Assembly: GCF_023856365.1 (NCBI RefSeq)
Contig: NC_064542.1
Span: 11,181,863 to 11,245,862, forward strand
Length of the DNA: 64,000 nucleotides
Direction of reading: 5' to 3'
DNA from: Brienomyrus brachyistius
Lineage: Eukaryota; Chordata; Actinopteri; Osteoglossiformes; Mormyridae
Both the position numbers and the translations under genes were made by a program. Shown piece after piece: positions 1-13,000 of this stretch. The stretch's first letter is position 1. Each line of letters starts with the position of its first letter. The notes beneath the pieces are model-generated. The model was given only the letters and a program-made list of their open reading frames with translations, was not told the origin of the DNA and ran no database searches.

Positions 1-1035
1 GATTCCCTATTAGACTCATCAGGGGGGCTCCCAGTGTGCCTCCTTAGCAGATAGACAGATTTCCATAACATGCAAACAGATTCTAACATACACCAGATTA
101 GCATGAAAACTAAGAGGAACTTGACACATATTGCCTTTGAGGTTCTTACCCACAGGGATAGCGTAGACATTGATTGTCATTGTGGTGGCAGTACCATACA
201 TGTAGTAGTGGAAAGAGAGCTGCAGACAGCCTGCTGAGGAAATGGCAGGGCTTAAGAGCTCTGCTGCCGCTCCTTTCTTGGCATAACTCGAGTCCAAAAG
301 TAGGTATAGGCCAACTGTGCAGAAAACAAAGGAGGCCATTATCAGAACTTCTGTGATGAATATCATTTCTTCTTTTTGGATACTTTGTCCTGTACTTTAA
401 ATATGTTGTGGCCTGCTGTGTGGCATATGTGATTAAAGGGTAGTGTCTTGGCAGGATGAACGTAAACAAAACATGGTTTTGATGCTTAAGCTGTAAAATG
501 AAATAGGAGCTCTAAGAACGACTAGAAACTACACAAGAGAAAAGCAAAAATTGTAACCCAGGCATAAAACACAAAAAACATAACCAGAATGATTTACAGG
601 GCCTGGATGTCCTGTTTCCTCACTGAAACCTCATTGTTTTTTGTCTTTCCAACCAGTTAGCTCTATATCAGCCTGATGTCGTCATTTAGCAGAATTTAAC
701 ATTAACATATATTCAACCAAAGTCATACTATAAACCTCTGCCTTCCAGACAATATAAGTATGAGATTCCATCCCATACAGTTCCCTGTTACTGAGCTGTC
801 TGGCCATAGGCTGCGCAATGTGTGCAGTGTCACTCACGCCCGGGTTTGGAGTAGTCATCATCCGGCCCAGTTCCCTCTGTTTCTGTGGACCCAGGCCACT
901 GCTCCCAGCCAACAATTTCTGCAGGTGCTTCAGTAGTCCAGCCACACAAGTCATCGAAGGTGTCAAAGTCACATTCTGACAAACAGCCTACTGTGAAACA
1001 CAATATTAAGAAACTGTTAATTTCGCTTTAACAGC
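1..1035. repeat. Segmental duplicate of 30,998-32,035 (MAM2 region)
   Basis: Positions 1-455 and about 710-1,035 align with 30,998-31,450 and 31,710-32,035. The intron between the two MAM exons is replaced: about 475-700 here has no match to 31,465-31,710. Homology stops near 1,035/32,035, inside the intron before the MAM2 start exon, leaving the MAM1 exons out of the copy. Positions 1,036-1,640 hold only AT-rich intron-like sequence, part of it (about 1,470-1,560) distantly like the between-unit intron. Confidence 0.8.
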
Positions 1036-4000
1036 TGTATATTGAATGAACCAGAGATCATACAGAATATCTCAACCAAGACGCTGCTCATCCCATCATG
1101 CTAACTTCCATGCTCAATGACTTAGTGGCTACATTATCTGACTTGAATGAATATAATTACTATCTTTCAGTACCAGTCTTTGGGTGTCTATTGCAACCTC
1201 CTTTGTAAGGAAATCTTTTTTGTTACAACTTAAACCATTTACCAAATAGTCTGTGTCCTTGTGTTCCTTAAACTGTGACATGAACCTAGACGACTTCAAC
1301 TTAATTACATCCATAAGGAATTTTTTTCTCCTTCACTTATTTTTTTCCTATTTCACTGTTTCAAGTTAATAATGACTGTCTATGTTCTCCCATTTTTGTA
1401 CCACAAACATTACTTGTTCCTCTTTCCTGAAATTTGGCATATTACAAAAATGCATTTTGTTTTCTGTTTTTTAAGCAATAATGATAGAAGTTTAGAAGCA
1501 ATTTCTTGATGCCTCGTTTTTTTAAAGCTCCCCACCAAGCTTTCTGGAATTTCAAAATTATCTGAAACTGAGTAAAATATGGTTATTTTATCAATATGTA
1601 ACTTTGCATTGTATTAAAGCAATTTTTTTCCAGAATTGAATAGTATGGATTTTACATTGGAAATTAGGACCATTCAGTCACTGTGCAGGAGACCCATGTT
1701 CAGAAGCTTTACATTAATACAATCACGACAGCTTTTCTATATGCTGGAAAAATATGAAATTTCTGTTGAACCAGATGCGTTTGCCCTTCAGAGGCACCTC
1801 CATAAATGCTCCATGTGGTTAAAAGTTCAAAGCCGATATACTGTGTGTCATACCTAGAGCATGACAACCATATTCTCCGTCTTGCAGCTGACAGGACTCT
1901 GAAGGGCCACAGCTAGTTTCGTGACACTCGATCACTCCTTCTCCTCGACACAGACATCGCTGGGTACAACTCTCCACGTACCAGCTCTCGTTAGCCTAAC
2001 GGACAAACAGACACAGCTTTTATCCTGCCATTTCATATGGTACACAGATAGGAGTTTGATCATTTGCTTTAGGAAGGAGGCTCACTGGATGGTAAGCGCC
2101 CTCAGGGTCCACACAGCCGCAGTCTTTGAGAGGGACACAGCGATCGTTGCTGAGAACAAATCCGGGATCACACTGGCATCCCTCCACACAGCGCTCTACA
2201 CAACCTGGCCCTCCTACATTCGGTCCCACGCAGGTCTCCGGACAGCTCACACACAGGGAGTAGTGGCTGTTGGGTGGGCATGGCAGAGCTGCAGCAGACG
2301 GAGATGTTTCGCTCAGCACACACTTTCATATTGTGCAGCCTGGTGTTTCAGTTCAGTCATCATTATATTTGATCTCATAAATACTGTATATTTAATCCTC
2401 AGACTCACGACAGAAGTCCGGGTCCCTCCACTGGTGGACTGGTGCTCCAGCACTCAAACAAGCATCTGTGTATGCCTGCAACTGGTCACACAAGGTCTGC
2501 AGAAGTCCGTCGTAACGACACATGTCATATACACAGCTGAGGAAGTAGGTCCGGGGGTCCACCACCTTTATGCAGTCCCTAATGAGGGATAGAGACCATG
2601 CAGGACAAACAGGCATGAGACTGGAGCTAAAGCAACAAATATCTTAGATTCATCACTCATTATACCATAGTTAAGTTACAAATGCAAGGGTACTTGAAAC
2701 CTGTCATCACTCAATTCAGCTGATTCGGGGATTGTTCCAGTTTGTCAATATTACTCGAAAAGCAGGAGCTGCAACCTATGACGTGTGTGCTCACCTAAAC
2801 GGTCCCTGAGTGTCATTCAGCTTCCCACATTTCTCTGGTTTGGAAACCTCTGCTTCCAGGCTGGGGTCACAAGGGGGGTCAGGTTTGTTGTCAGACTCAC
2901 ACCTGTGAAACAAAAAAAAAACAATTATGGTGTGATGTGGAACACAAATGTTCCATATTAAAGTAACAGGAGCACAGGTATGGGAACTGACCTGTCATCT
3001 TCATCCTCTTCTGTTTGCCAACTGTTGCCAAACTCATCCGAGTTACCAGCTAATGCACCACCTGGCTTTTTGAAGTCGTTGTTGGAGTTTCCATCGTAGT
3101 CTCCACAGAGACCACACATTTGCTCAGAGTAGGAGCTGAAGGGTCAAAACAAAAAGAGTGAAATTACTGACTTGAGATAAAACTGAGCCACCAATCGTAC
3201 AATATTGGGGCTACTTCAAGGTTATGTCCTTAATTCCTCCCCTCACGTGATTTGTTGACCTTCTGTTCCGAGACTCACCTGGGGACAGAGATTTGAGCAT
3301 AGTGGTTTCCATCCCAGCGCACAGTCAGACCAAAGGTGGTCTGCAGGGTGACATATTGACCAGCCAGGGAGAGAGAGATGAATGGAGAGGGCGAGTGAGG
3401 CAGGGAGACCTGCAGTCCGTTCACCTGAGAGGGAGGGAGGGAGGGAGGGAGCAGAGTGTCACAATACAAGGAATAAGCAAGACTACATTTTCATCATGAA
3501 GGATATGGAGTTGGAGAATGATGACAGTCTCTGCTGGATATCAGACTGCCCTGAACAGACGATCAGATGATGAAGGCATGAAGAATAAGACAAGGTCCCT
3601 TAATCCGTTACCACAGCACATTTCCCAGTGGCTAGGAGCACACCAGTTTCTACTAACCAATGTCCTCCTGCTCTTCATCAGTGTGACTGTGACTCCATTG
3701 ACAGTCACATACAATTTGCGCAGGTATGAGACACCTGCTACTCCCCTTTCTTCATTCTTGGCCTCCACTGAGAACCAGGGCCCTAGAAATTTAGCGAAGG
3801 CCACATGAGTCCAACAGAGAGTAAAGTACAGATGCTCCCCAAAGTAGTTTGACAGAGACACACCAGTACTGGGGATATCTTATCTCAGCTATATATATAT
3901 ATGTAGAGTGTGGATTGTACCAGTCAGTGTACTTTAAGCTTAGAAATATAGAAATTTTAGTGCTGAAGCTTTAGAAATGAAGCTGATGAAATATGGTGCC

Positions 4001-7000
4001 GCTGTACCTGTCTTATTCTGGCAACTCCTGGCCAAGGTGTAGGTGCAGGTTCCCATGAAAGTGTAGTATTTTCCATCAAAGGTGGTATAGTGTGGGTCTC
4101 CAGATATGATGCAGTCCTCTGTACCTTCAGAATGAGCCAGTGAGGTTAATGTGAATGTCTCTGTTCATATTTAATGGCAGTAGATCGTCAATAAATGAGA
4201 GATCTTACTTATGGGGTAGCAGCCAAGCTGTCCGTTCTGAAGCTCACAGATGTGTTGTGGAGGACATGAACCTTCTGTGCAAGTCACAACACCACCCTCA
4301 CACTTGCATTTTGACTGACAGCCCTCGGTGTAGAATTCTTCTCCTGGCTGTGAGAAAGACCAGAGGTGTCAGTTGCTCTCAGAATAATGAAATGGACGTA
4401 CTGACACCACATAACAATGTAGCCACCTCACCTGGTAGTACTGCCCATTGTACTGGCAGCCACAGGTCTCTCGTTTGACACACTGCCCTGAGCTGTAGAC
4501 GTATCCTGGGTCGCAAACGCATCCCTCTGCGCATGGGCTGTTGCACTGCTCTGGACTGGGAGGGGTGCAGGATGGAGGGCAGACGGGAGCACACACCTCA
4601 TAGTGGCTGTTGGGGGGGCAGCGTAGAGCTGTGGAGAAGCAGTTATATGGTACAGTTGTGTCATATGAAATGGTTGCAGTTTTGGGTCTTTAAATAAACA
4701 CCATTTCAAGAATGGGCCATAAGTGATTACTGCAAAGTAGCAGCCACTCACGACAGAAGGTGCTATTCCTCCAGGGCCCCACAACAACTCCTCGGTCCTG
4801 GCACTCCTTGACGTAGGACTCCAGAGCCTCACACAATGATGACTGAGCTCCACCCAGAGCGCAGAGGTCAAACAGACAATCTTTGAAGAATTTCTGCAGA
4901 GGGAGATCTCAATTTACCGGAATGATAAATCCTCTTCTACTTTGGATAACTCGGTGCAATCTGATGATTACTAGTCACTGAAACGTTATGAGCATTTCTG
5001 ACTTTAACCTTGAATGATATATGTTTTGACATGGTAACTCACATTGGGGTTGACCCTTGGGTGACAGACAGCGAATGGTCCCTTGTCGTCCAGCAAGATT
5101 CCACAATATGCTGGACTCTGGAACACATCCAGCTCGTTGTCTGTGCATTCAGGGATGGTCTCATTGGGTTTCTTGTTGCAGCTGCAAGAAGTCGGCAATA
5201 AAGTCATGACATTACCTGGGAGATTAACCCAACTCCATTTCACACTTTTAATGCAATCAAGTTGTTCTCACTTTGGATCAGAATTCCAGCTGTGGCCAAA
5301 CTCGTTGGCATCTGTGACGAGTTGACCAGTGGGAGTACGGAAGTCATCATTGGGGTTTGCATTGTAGTCACCACACAGACCACAAAGAACATTCTTGTAG
5401 CTGTACAGAGAAAGGCAAAGGGCAAGATCTTTTAGCTGAAACCATAAGTGAATTACTGCAGTGGTGGAAACACTGGAAAGTGATGAATGTGTTCATGAAC
5501 AGAGTAATTAATATCCTGTGGTGTAACTCACTCGCTGGTAACTTTGATGTCCATGTAGTGGTTGCCATCATAGCGCACAGTCACCCCAAAATCTGCCACC
5601 ACTGTGTAGACTGTCCCCTGCTGGAAGACAGACAGTCCCTGTGCCGGGTTGGCAGGCAGGTTTACTCTGGTCCCATTCACCTGCGAGAGGAGATCACAGT
5701 GAGGGATGCGGCATACTCATCAGTCTATTCAGGCATGGAGTTCTCTCTTTGATAGTTAAGCTCATCCTTCTCACTTACTCCTTGATCTGCAGAAACATAA
5801 GTCTAATTTGATGCCCCCATTGCTTCTGTGACTCTGTGGAGCTCCCTGTCTCACCTGCACCACTCCACCCTTCAAGATCGACACGACAACTCCCAGGGTG
5901 TGTACATGCACAGCTTTCAGGTAGCTGACGGACAGGGCGTTGTATCGGTTCTCGTTGTCGGCATACACTGCGAAGGGTGGGGCCAAGGTGGTGTTGCATG
6001 GCTTGGCCAACAGGTAGCTGCAGTTGCCCATGAAGTCGTAGAAACGTCGATCAAACGTGGTATAGTGCGGGTCACCTGACACTGTGCAGGTGGACGTGTC
6101 TGGAGAGTAACATTGGAAGCAGATTAATATAGAAGGTTAAACATAATTGGTGGGAAGATGCTGAAGGATGCAATGAACATTATGCACTCCAACAGGCAAG
6201 GAAAATAGGCCAGCGCTGATTTCAAGTAGCTGTACATTGCACACATAAGAATATTGCTGTTGTTTACAAATCTGCTGCGTATAAGCAAAATCACTCAGTC
6301 ATGTGTGAACATTTGGTTAAGGCTAATATTTACTGAGACTTTAGGTTCCCTACCTTTGGGGTAGCAGCCTGACACGCCATTGACCTCTCGACACTCCTCC
6401 GTGGGAATACAGGAGTTGTCCACACAGCTGAGTGTGTAGTTTCCAGCACAGCGGCAAAGCTTGGAGCAGCCGTCACCAAAGACAATCTCTCCCGACTAGT
6501 TGGAACGTCACGAAAAAGAGACAGAAGAGACGGTGCTGTTTTCAGGGAGGACCTGATTCTAATAGATTGTCAAGTGACTTGTCTTTTAATCCCACAGTCA
6601 GATAACATTTAACAAACTGAATTAGTTGAGGTAGGACAGTACTAAGTGAAGAGGCTTTATATTTTAAATGAGCAGACCCCCACAAAACATAATATTCACA
6701 CTCTCAGTTAAATATAGTAGATATAATGAAGTCAAATTCAGGCAATTTCAGATTATTTTGCAGAAATTAGTGTCTTCACACCCTGCGCTTCTACCTCATA
6801 ATAGTTGTCATGCTCGTCTAAACAGCCACACTCGTGAAGGGGCACGCAGCGTTTTCCGCGGTACACATAGCCTGGGTCACAGAAGCAGCCGCTGATGCAA
6901 GACCCGGTGCAGTTGCTGGATGGTTCCTGGCAGCTTGGGATGCATGCTGGTCCGCATTGAATGTACTGGGAGTTGGGGGGACATTCCACTGTAGGGTGGG

Positions 7001-10000
7001 TAGCAGAAGAGGAGAAGATAATAGTCAGAGGTTACACAGAAATTTCTGCTGTTTAAAGTTGCAATAGCGGGGCTTTTGTGTAACTGACACAAACTGCTTA
7101 CCTGGGGGAGTGGTTGGTGGTGGTCTAGTGGTGGTGGTAGTTGGTGGTTTAGTGGTAGTTACTGTTGATGTTGTTGGTTTAGACGTGGTAAGTGTTGATG
7201 GAAAGAAGTGAATAGTTAAATTCTGACATTCTTTTGTTTTTCTTTCAATATAAAATAATAAACATTTTATAATAATTCCAATTACAGTTGTGCTTTATCT
7301 GTTTTCTGTATTTTAAGCAATGATGAGACATTTAGAACTGATTTGATGATGACTCCTTTTTGAAATCTCTTCACTACCATTTGTTGGAATTTCAAAATTT
7401 TGTGACACCCAACCTTACATATAACTAATGCAAATATTTTATACAATTGAAGACATTTCCTCTCCCTTTTACACTGGAAACTTAGGACCATTCAGTCACT
7501 GTGCAGGAGAGCCATGTTCAGAAGCTTCACATTAATACAATCACGACAGCTTTTCTATATGCTGGAAAAATATGAAATTTCTGTTGAACCAGATGCGTTT
7601 GCCCTTCAGAGGCACCTCCATAAATGCTCCATGTGGTTAAAAGTTCAAAGCCGATATACTGTGTGTCATACCTAGAGGATGACAACCATATTCTCCGTCT
7701 TGCAGCTGACAGGACTCTGAAGGGCCACAGCTAGTTTCGTGACACTCGATCACTCCTTCTCCTCGACACAGACATCGCTGGGTACAACTCTCCACGTACC
7801 AGCTCTCGTTAGCCTAAAGGACAAACAGACACAGCTTTTATCCTGCCATTTCATATGGTACAGAGATGGGAGTTTGATCATTTGCTTTAGGAAGGAGGCT
7901 CACTGGATGGTAAGCGCCCTCAGGGTCCACACAGCCGCAGTCTTTGAGAGGGACACAGCGATCGTTGCTGAGAACAAATCCAGGATCACACTGGCATCCC
8001 TCCACACAGCGCTCTACACAACCTGGCCCTCCTACATTCGGTCCCACGCAGGTCTCCGGACAGCTCACACACAGGGAGTAGTGGCTGTTGGGTGGGCATG
8101 GCAGAGCTGCAGCAGAAGGAGATGTTTCGCTCAGCACACACTTTCATATTGTGCAGCCTGGTGTTTCAGTTCAGTCATCATTATATTTGATCTCATAGTG
8201 TATATTTAATCCTCAGACTCACGACAGAAGTCCGGGTCCCTCCACTGGTGGACTGGTGCTCCAGCACTCAAACAAGCATCTGTGTATGCCTGCAACTGGT
8301 CACACAAGGTCTGCAGAAGTCCGTCGTAACGACACATGTCATATACACAGCTGAGGAAGTAGGTCCGGGGGTCCACCACCTTTATGCAGTCCCTAATGAG
8401 GGATAGAGACCATGCAGGACAAACAGGCATGAGACTGGAGCTAAAGCAACAAATATCTTAGATTCATCACTCATTATACCATAGTTAAGTTACAAATGCA
8501 AGGGTACTTGAAACCTGTCATCACTCAATTCAGCTGATTCGGGGATTGTTCCAGTTTGTCAATATTACTCGAAAAGCAGGAGCTGCAACCTATGACGTGT
8601 GTGCTCACCTAAACGGTCCCTGAGTGTCATTCAGCTTCCCACATTTCTCTGGTTTGGAAACCTCTGCTTCCAGGCTGGGGTCACAAGGGGGGTCAGGTTT
8701 GTTGTCAGACTCACACCTGTGAAACAAAAAAAAAACAATTATGGTGTGATGTGGAACACAAATGTTCCATATTAAAGTAACAGGAGCACAGGTATGGGAA
8801 CTGACCTGTCATCTTCATCCTCTTCTGTTTGCCAACTGTTGCCAAACTCATCCGAGTTACCAGCTAATGCACCACCTGGCTTTTTGAAGTCGTTGTTGGA
8901 GTTTCCATCGTAGTCTCCACAGAGACCACACATTTGCTCAGAGTAGGAGCTGAAGGGTCAAAACCAAAAGAGTGAAATTACTGACTTGAGATAAAACTGA
9001 GCCACCAATCGTACAATATTGGGGCTACTTCAAGGTTATGTCCTTAATTCCTCCCCTCACGTGATTTGTTGACCTTCTGTTCCGAGACTCACCTGGGGAC
9101 AGAGATTTGAGCATAGTGGTTTCCATCCCAGCGCACAGTCAGACCAAAGGTGGTCTGCAGGGTGACATATTGACCAGCCAGGGAGAGAGAGATGAATGGA
9201 GAGGGCGAGTGAGGCAGGGAGACCTGCAGTCCGTTCACCTGAGAGGGAGGGAGGGAGGGAGAGAGCAGAGTGTCACAATACAAGGAATAAGCAAGACTAC
9301 ATTTTCATCATGAAGGATATGGAGTTGGAGAATGATGACAGTCTCTGCTGGATATCAGACTGCCCTGAACAGACGATCAGATGATGAAGGCATGAAGAAT
9401 TAAGTCCCTTAATCCGTTACCACAGCACAATTCCCAGTGGCTAGGAGCACACCAGTTTCTACTAACCAATGTCCTCCTGCTCTTCATCAGTGTGACTGTG
9501 ACTCCATTGACAGTCACATACAATTTGCGCAGGTATGAGACACCTGCTACTCCCCTTTCTTCATTCTTGGCCTCCACTGAGAACCAGGGCCCTAGAAATT
9601 TAGCAAAGGCCACATGAGTCCAACAGAGAGTAAAGTACAGATGCTCCCCAAAGTAGTTTGACAGAGACACACCAGTACTGGGGATATCTTATCTCAGCTA
9701 TATATATATATGTAGAGTGTGGATTGTACCAGTCAGTGTACTTTAAGCTTAGAAATATAGAAATTTTGTAATAGCGCTGAAGCTTTAGAATAGAAGCTGA
9801 TGAAATATGGTGCCGCTGTACCTGTCTTATTCTGGCAACTCCTGGCCAAGGTGTAGGTGCAGGTTCCCATGAAAGTGTAGTATTTTCCATCAAAGGTGGT
9901 ATAGTGTGGGTCTCCAGATATGATGCAGTCCTCTGTACCTTCAGAATGAGCCAGTGAGGTTAATGTGAATGTCTCTGTTCATATTTAATGGCAGTAGATC

Positions 10001-13000
10001 GTCAATAAATGAGAGATCTTACTTATGGGGTAGCAGCCAAGCTGTCCATTCTGAAGCTCACAGATGTGTTGTGGAGGACATGAACCTTCTGTGCAAGTCA
10101 CAACACCACCCTCGCACTTGCATTTTGACTGACAGCCCTCGGTGTAGAATTCTTCTCCTGGCTGTGAGAAAGACCAGAGGTGTCAGTTGCTCTCAGAATA
10201 ATGAAATGGACGTACTGACACCACATAACAATGTAGCCACCTCACCTGGTAGTACTGCCCATTGTACTGGCAGCCACAGGTCTCTCGTTTGACACACTGC
10301 CCTGAGCTGTAGACGTATCCTGGGTCGCAAACGCATCCCTCTGCGCATGGGCTGTTGCACTGCTCTGGACTGGGAGGGGTGCAGGATGGAGGGCAGACGG
10401 GGGCACACACCTCATAGTGGCTGTTGGGGGGGCAGCGTAGAGCTGTGGAGAAGCAGTTATATGGTACAGTTGTGTCATATGAAATGGTTGCAGTTTTGGG
10501 TCTTTAAATAAACACCATTTCAAGAATGGGCCATAAGTGATTACTGCAAAGTAGCAGCCACTCACGACAGAAGGTGCTATTCCTCCAGGGCCCCACATCA
10601 ACTCCTCGGTCCTGGCACTCCTTGACGTAGGACTCCAGAGCCTCACACAATGATGACTGAGCTCCACCCAGAGCGCAGAGGTCAAACAGACAATCTTTGA
10701 AGAATTTCTGCAGAGGGAGATCTCAATTTACCGGAATGATAAATCCTCTTCTACTTTGGATAACTCGGTGCAATCTGATGATTACTAGTCACTGAAACGT
10801 TATGAGCATTTCTGACTTTAACCTTGAATGATATATGTTTTGACATGGTAACTCACATTGGGGTTGACCCTTGGGTGACAGACAGCGAATGGTCCCTTGT
10901 CGTCCAGCAAGATTCCACAATATGCTGGACTCTGGAACACATCCAGCTCGTTGTCTGTGCATTCAGGGATGGTCTCATTGGGTTTCTTGTTGCAGCTGCA
11001 AGAAGTCGGCAATAAAGTCATGACATTACCTGGGAGATTAACCCAACTCCATTTCACACTTTTAATGCAATCAAGTTGTTCTCACTTTGGATCAGAATTC
11101 CAGCTGTGGCCAAACTCGTTGGCATCTGTGACGAGTTGACCAGTGGGAGTACGGAAGTCATCATTGGGGTTTGCATTGTAGTCACCACACAGACCACAAA
11201 GAACATTCTTGTAGCTGTACAGAGAAAGGCAAAGGGCAAGATCTTTTAGCTGAAACCATAAGTGAATTACTGCAGTGGTGGAAACACTGGAAAGTGATGA
11301 ATGTGTTCATGAACAGAGTAATTAATATCCTGTGGTGTAACTCACTCGCTGGTAACTTTGATGTCCATGTAGTGGTTGCCATCATAGCGCACAGTCACCC
11401 CAAAATCTGCCACCACTGTGCAGAGTGTCCCCTGCTGGAAGACAGACAGTCCCTGTGCCGGGTTGGCAGGCAGGTTTACTGTGGTCCCATTCACCTGCGG
11501 GAGGAGATCACAGTGAGGGATGCGGCATACTCATCAGTCTATTCAGGCATGGAGTTCTCTCTTTGATAGTTAAGCTCATCCTTCTCACTTACTCCTTGAT
11601 CTGCAGAAACATAAGCCTAATTTGATGCCCCCATTGCTTCTGTGACTCTGTGGAGCTCCCTGTCTCACCTGCACCACTCCACCCTTCAAGATCGACACGA
11701 CAACTCCCAGGGTGTGTACATGCACAGCTTTCAGGTAGCTGACGGACAGGACGTTGTATCGGTTCTCGTTGTCGGCATACACTGCGAAGGGTGGGGCCAA
11801 GGTGGTGTTGCATGGCTTGGCCAACAGGTAGCTGCAGTTGCCCATGAAGTCGTAGTAACGTCGATCAAACGTGGTATAGTGCGGGTCACCTGACACTGTG
11901 CAGGTGGACGTGTCTGGAGAGTAACATTGGAAGCAGATTAATATAGAAGGTTAAACATAATTGGTGGGAAGATGCTGAAGGATGCAATGAACATTATGCA
12001 CTCCAACAGGCAAGGAAAATAGGCCAGCGCTGATTTCAAGTAGCTGTACATTGCACACATAAGAATATTGCTGTTGTTTACAAATCTGCTGCGTATAAGC
12101 AAAATCACTCAGTCATGTGTGAACATTTGGTTAAGGCTAATATTTACTGAGACTTTAGGTTCCCTACCTTTGGGGTAGCAGCTGGACAGGCCATTGACCT
12201 CTCGACACTCCTCCGTGGGAATACAGGAGTTGTCCACACAGCTGAGTGTGTAGTTTCCAGCACAGCGGCAAAGCTTGGAGCAGCCGTCACCAAAGACAAT
12301 CTCTCCCGACTGTAGTTGGAACGTCACGAAAAAGAGACAGAAGAGACGGTGCTGTTTTCAGGGAGGACCTGATTCTAATAGATTGTCAAGTGACTTGTCT
12401 TTTAATCCCACAGTCAGATAACATTTAACAAACTGAATTAGTTGAGGTAGGACAGTACTAAGTGAAGAGGCTTTATATTTTAAATGAGCAGACCCTCACA
12501 AAACATAATATTCACACTCTCAGTTAAATATAGTAGATATAATGAAGTCAAATTCAGGCAATTGCAGATTATTTTGCAGAAATTTATGTCTTCACACCCT
12601 GCGCTTCTACCTCATAATAGTTGTCATGCTCGTCTAAACAGCCACACTCGTGAAGGGGCACGCAGCGTTTTCCGCGGTACACATAGCCTGGGTCACAGAA
12701 GCAGCCGCTGATGCAAGACCCGGTGCAGTTGCTGGATGGTTCCTGGCAGCTTGGGATGCATGCTGGTCCACATTGAATGTACTCAGAGTTGGGGGGACAT
12801 TCCACTGTAGGGTGGGTAGCAGAAGAGGAGAAGATAATAGTCAGAGGTTACACAGAAATTTCTGCTGTTTAAAGTTGCAATAGCGGGGCTTTTGTGTAAC
12901 TGACACAAACTGCTTACCTGGGGGAGTGGTTGGTGGTGGTCTAGTGGTGGTGGTAGTTGGTGGTTTAGTGGTAGTTACTGTTGATGTTGTTGGTTTAGAC

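Noticed and set aside
1129..1314. A 61-codon minus-strand frame between unit 1 and the MAM copy
   Set aside because: No cysteine pattern, no proper splice sites in phase 1, and AT-rich intron-like composition.
1921..2592. A 223-codon plus-strand open frame, repeated in other units
   Set aside because: It lies antisense to the TIL, C8 and VWC exons of the zonadhesin-like gene, crosses their introns, shows no domain, and recurs only because the unit is repeated.
4428..4871. A 147-codon minus-strand frame, repeated in every unit
   Set aside because: It reads across the intron between the C8 and TIL exons in the wrong frame; the splice-consistent frame gives proper cysteine-rich domains instead.
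7480..7670. Conserved stretch after each unit's last VWC exon as an extra exon
   Set aside because: It is similar among units like all other introns, has stops in the required frame and lies directly behind the GTATGA donor.
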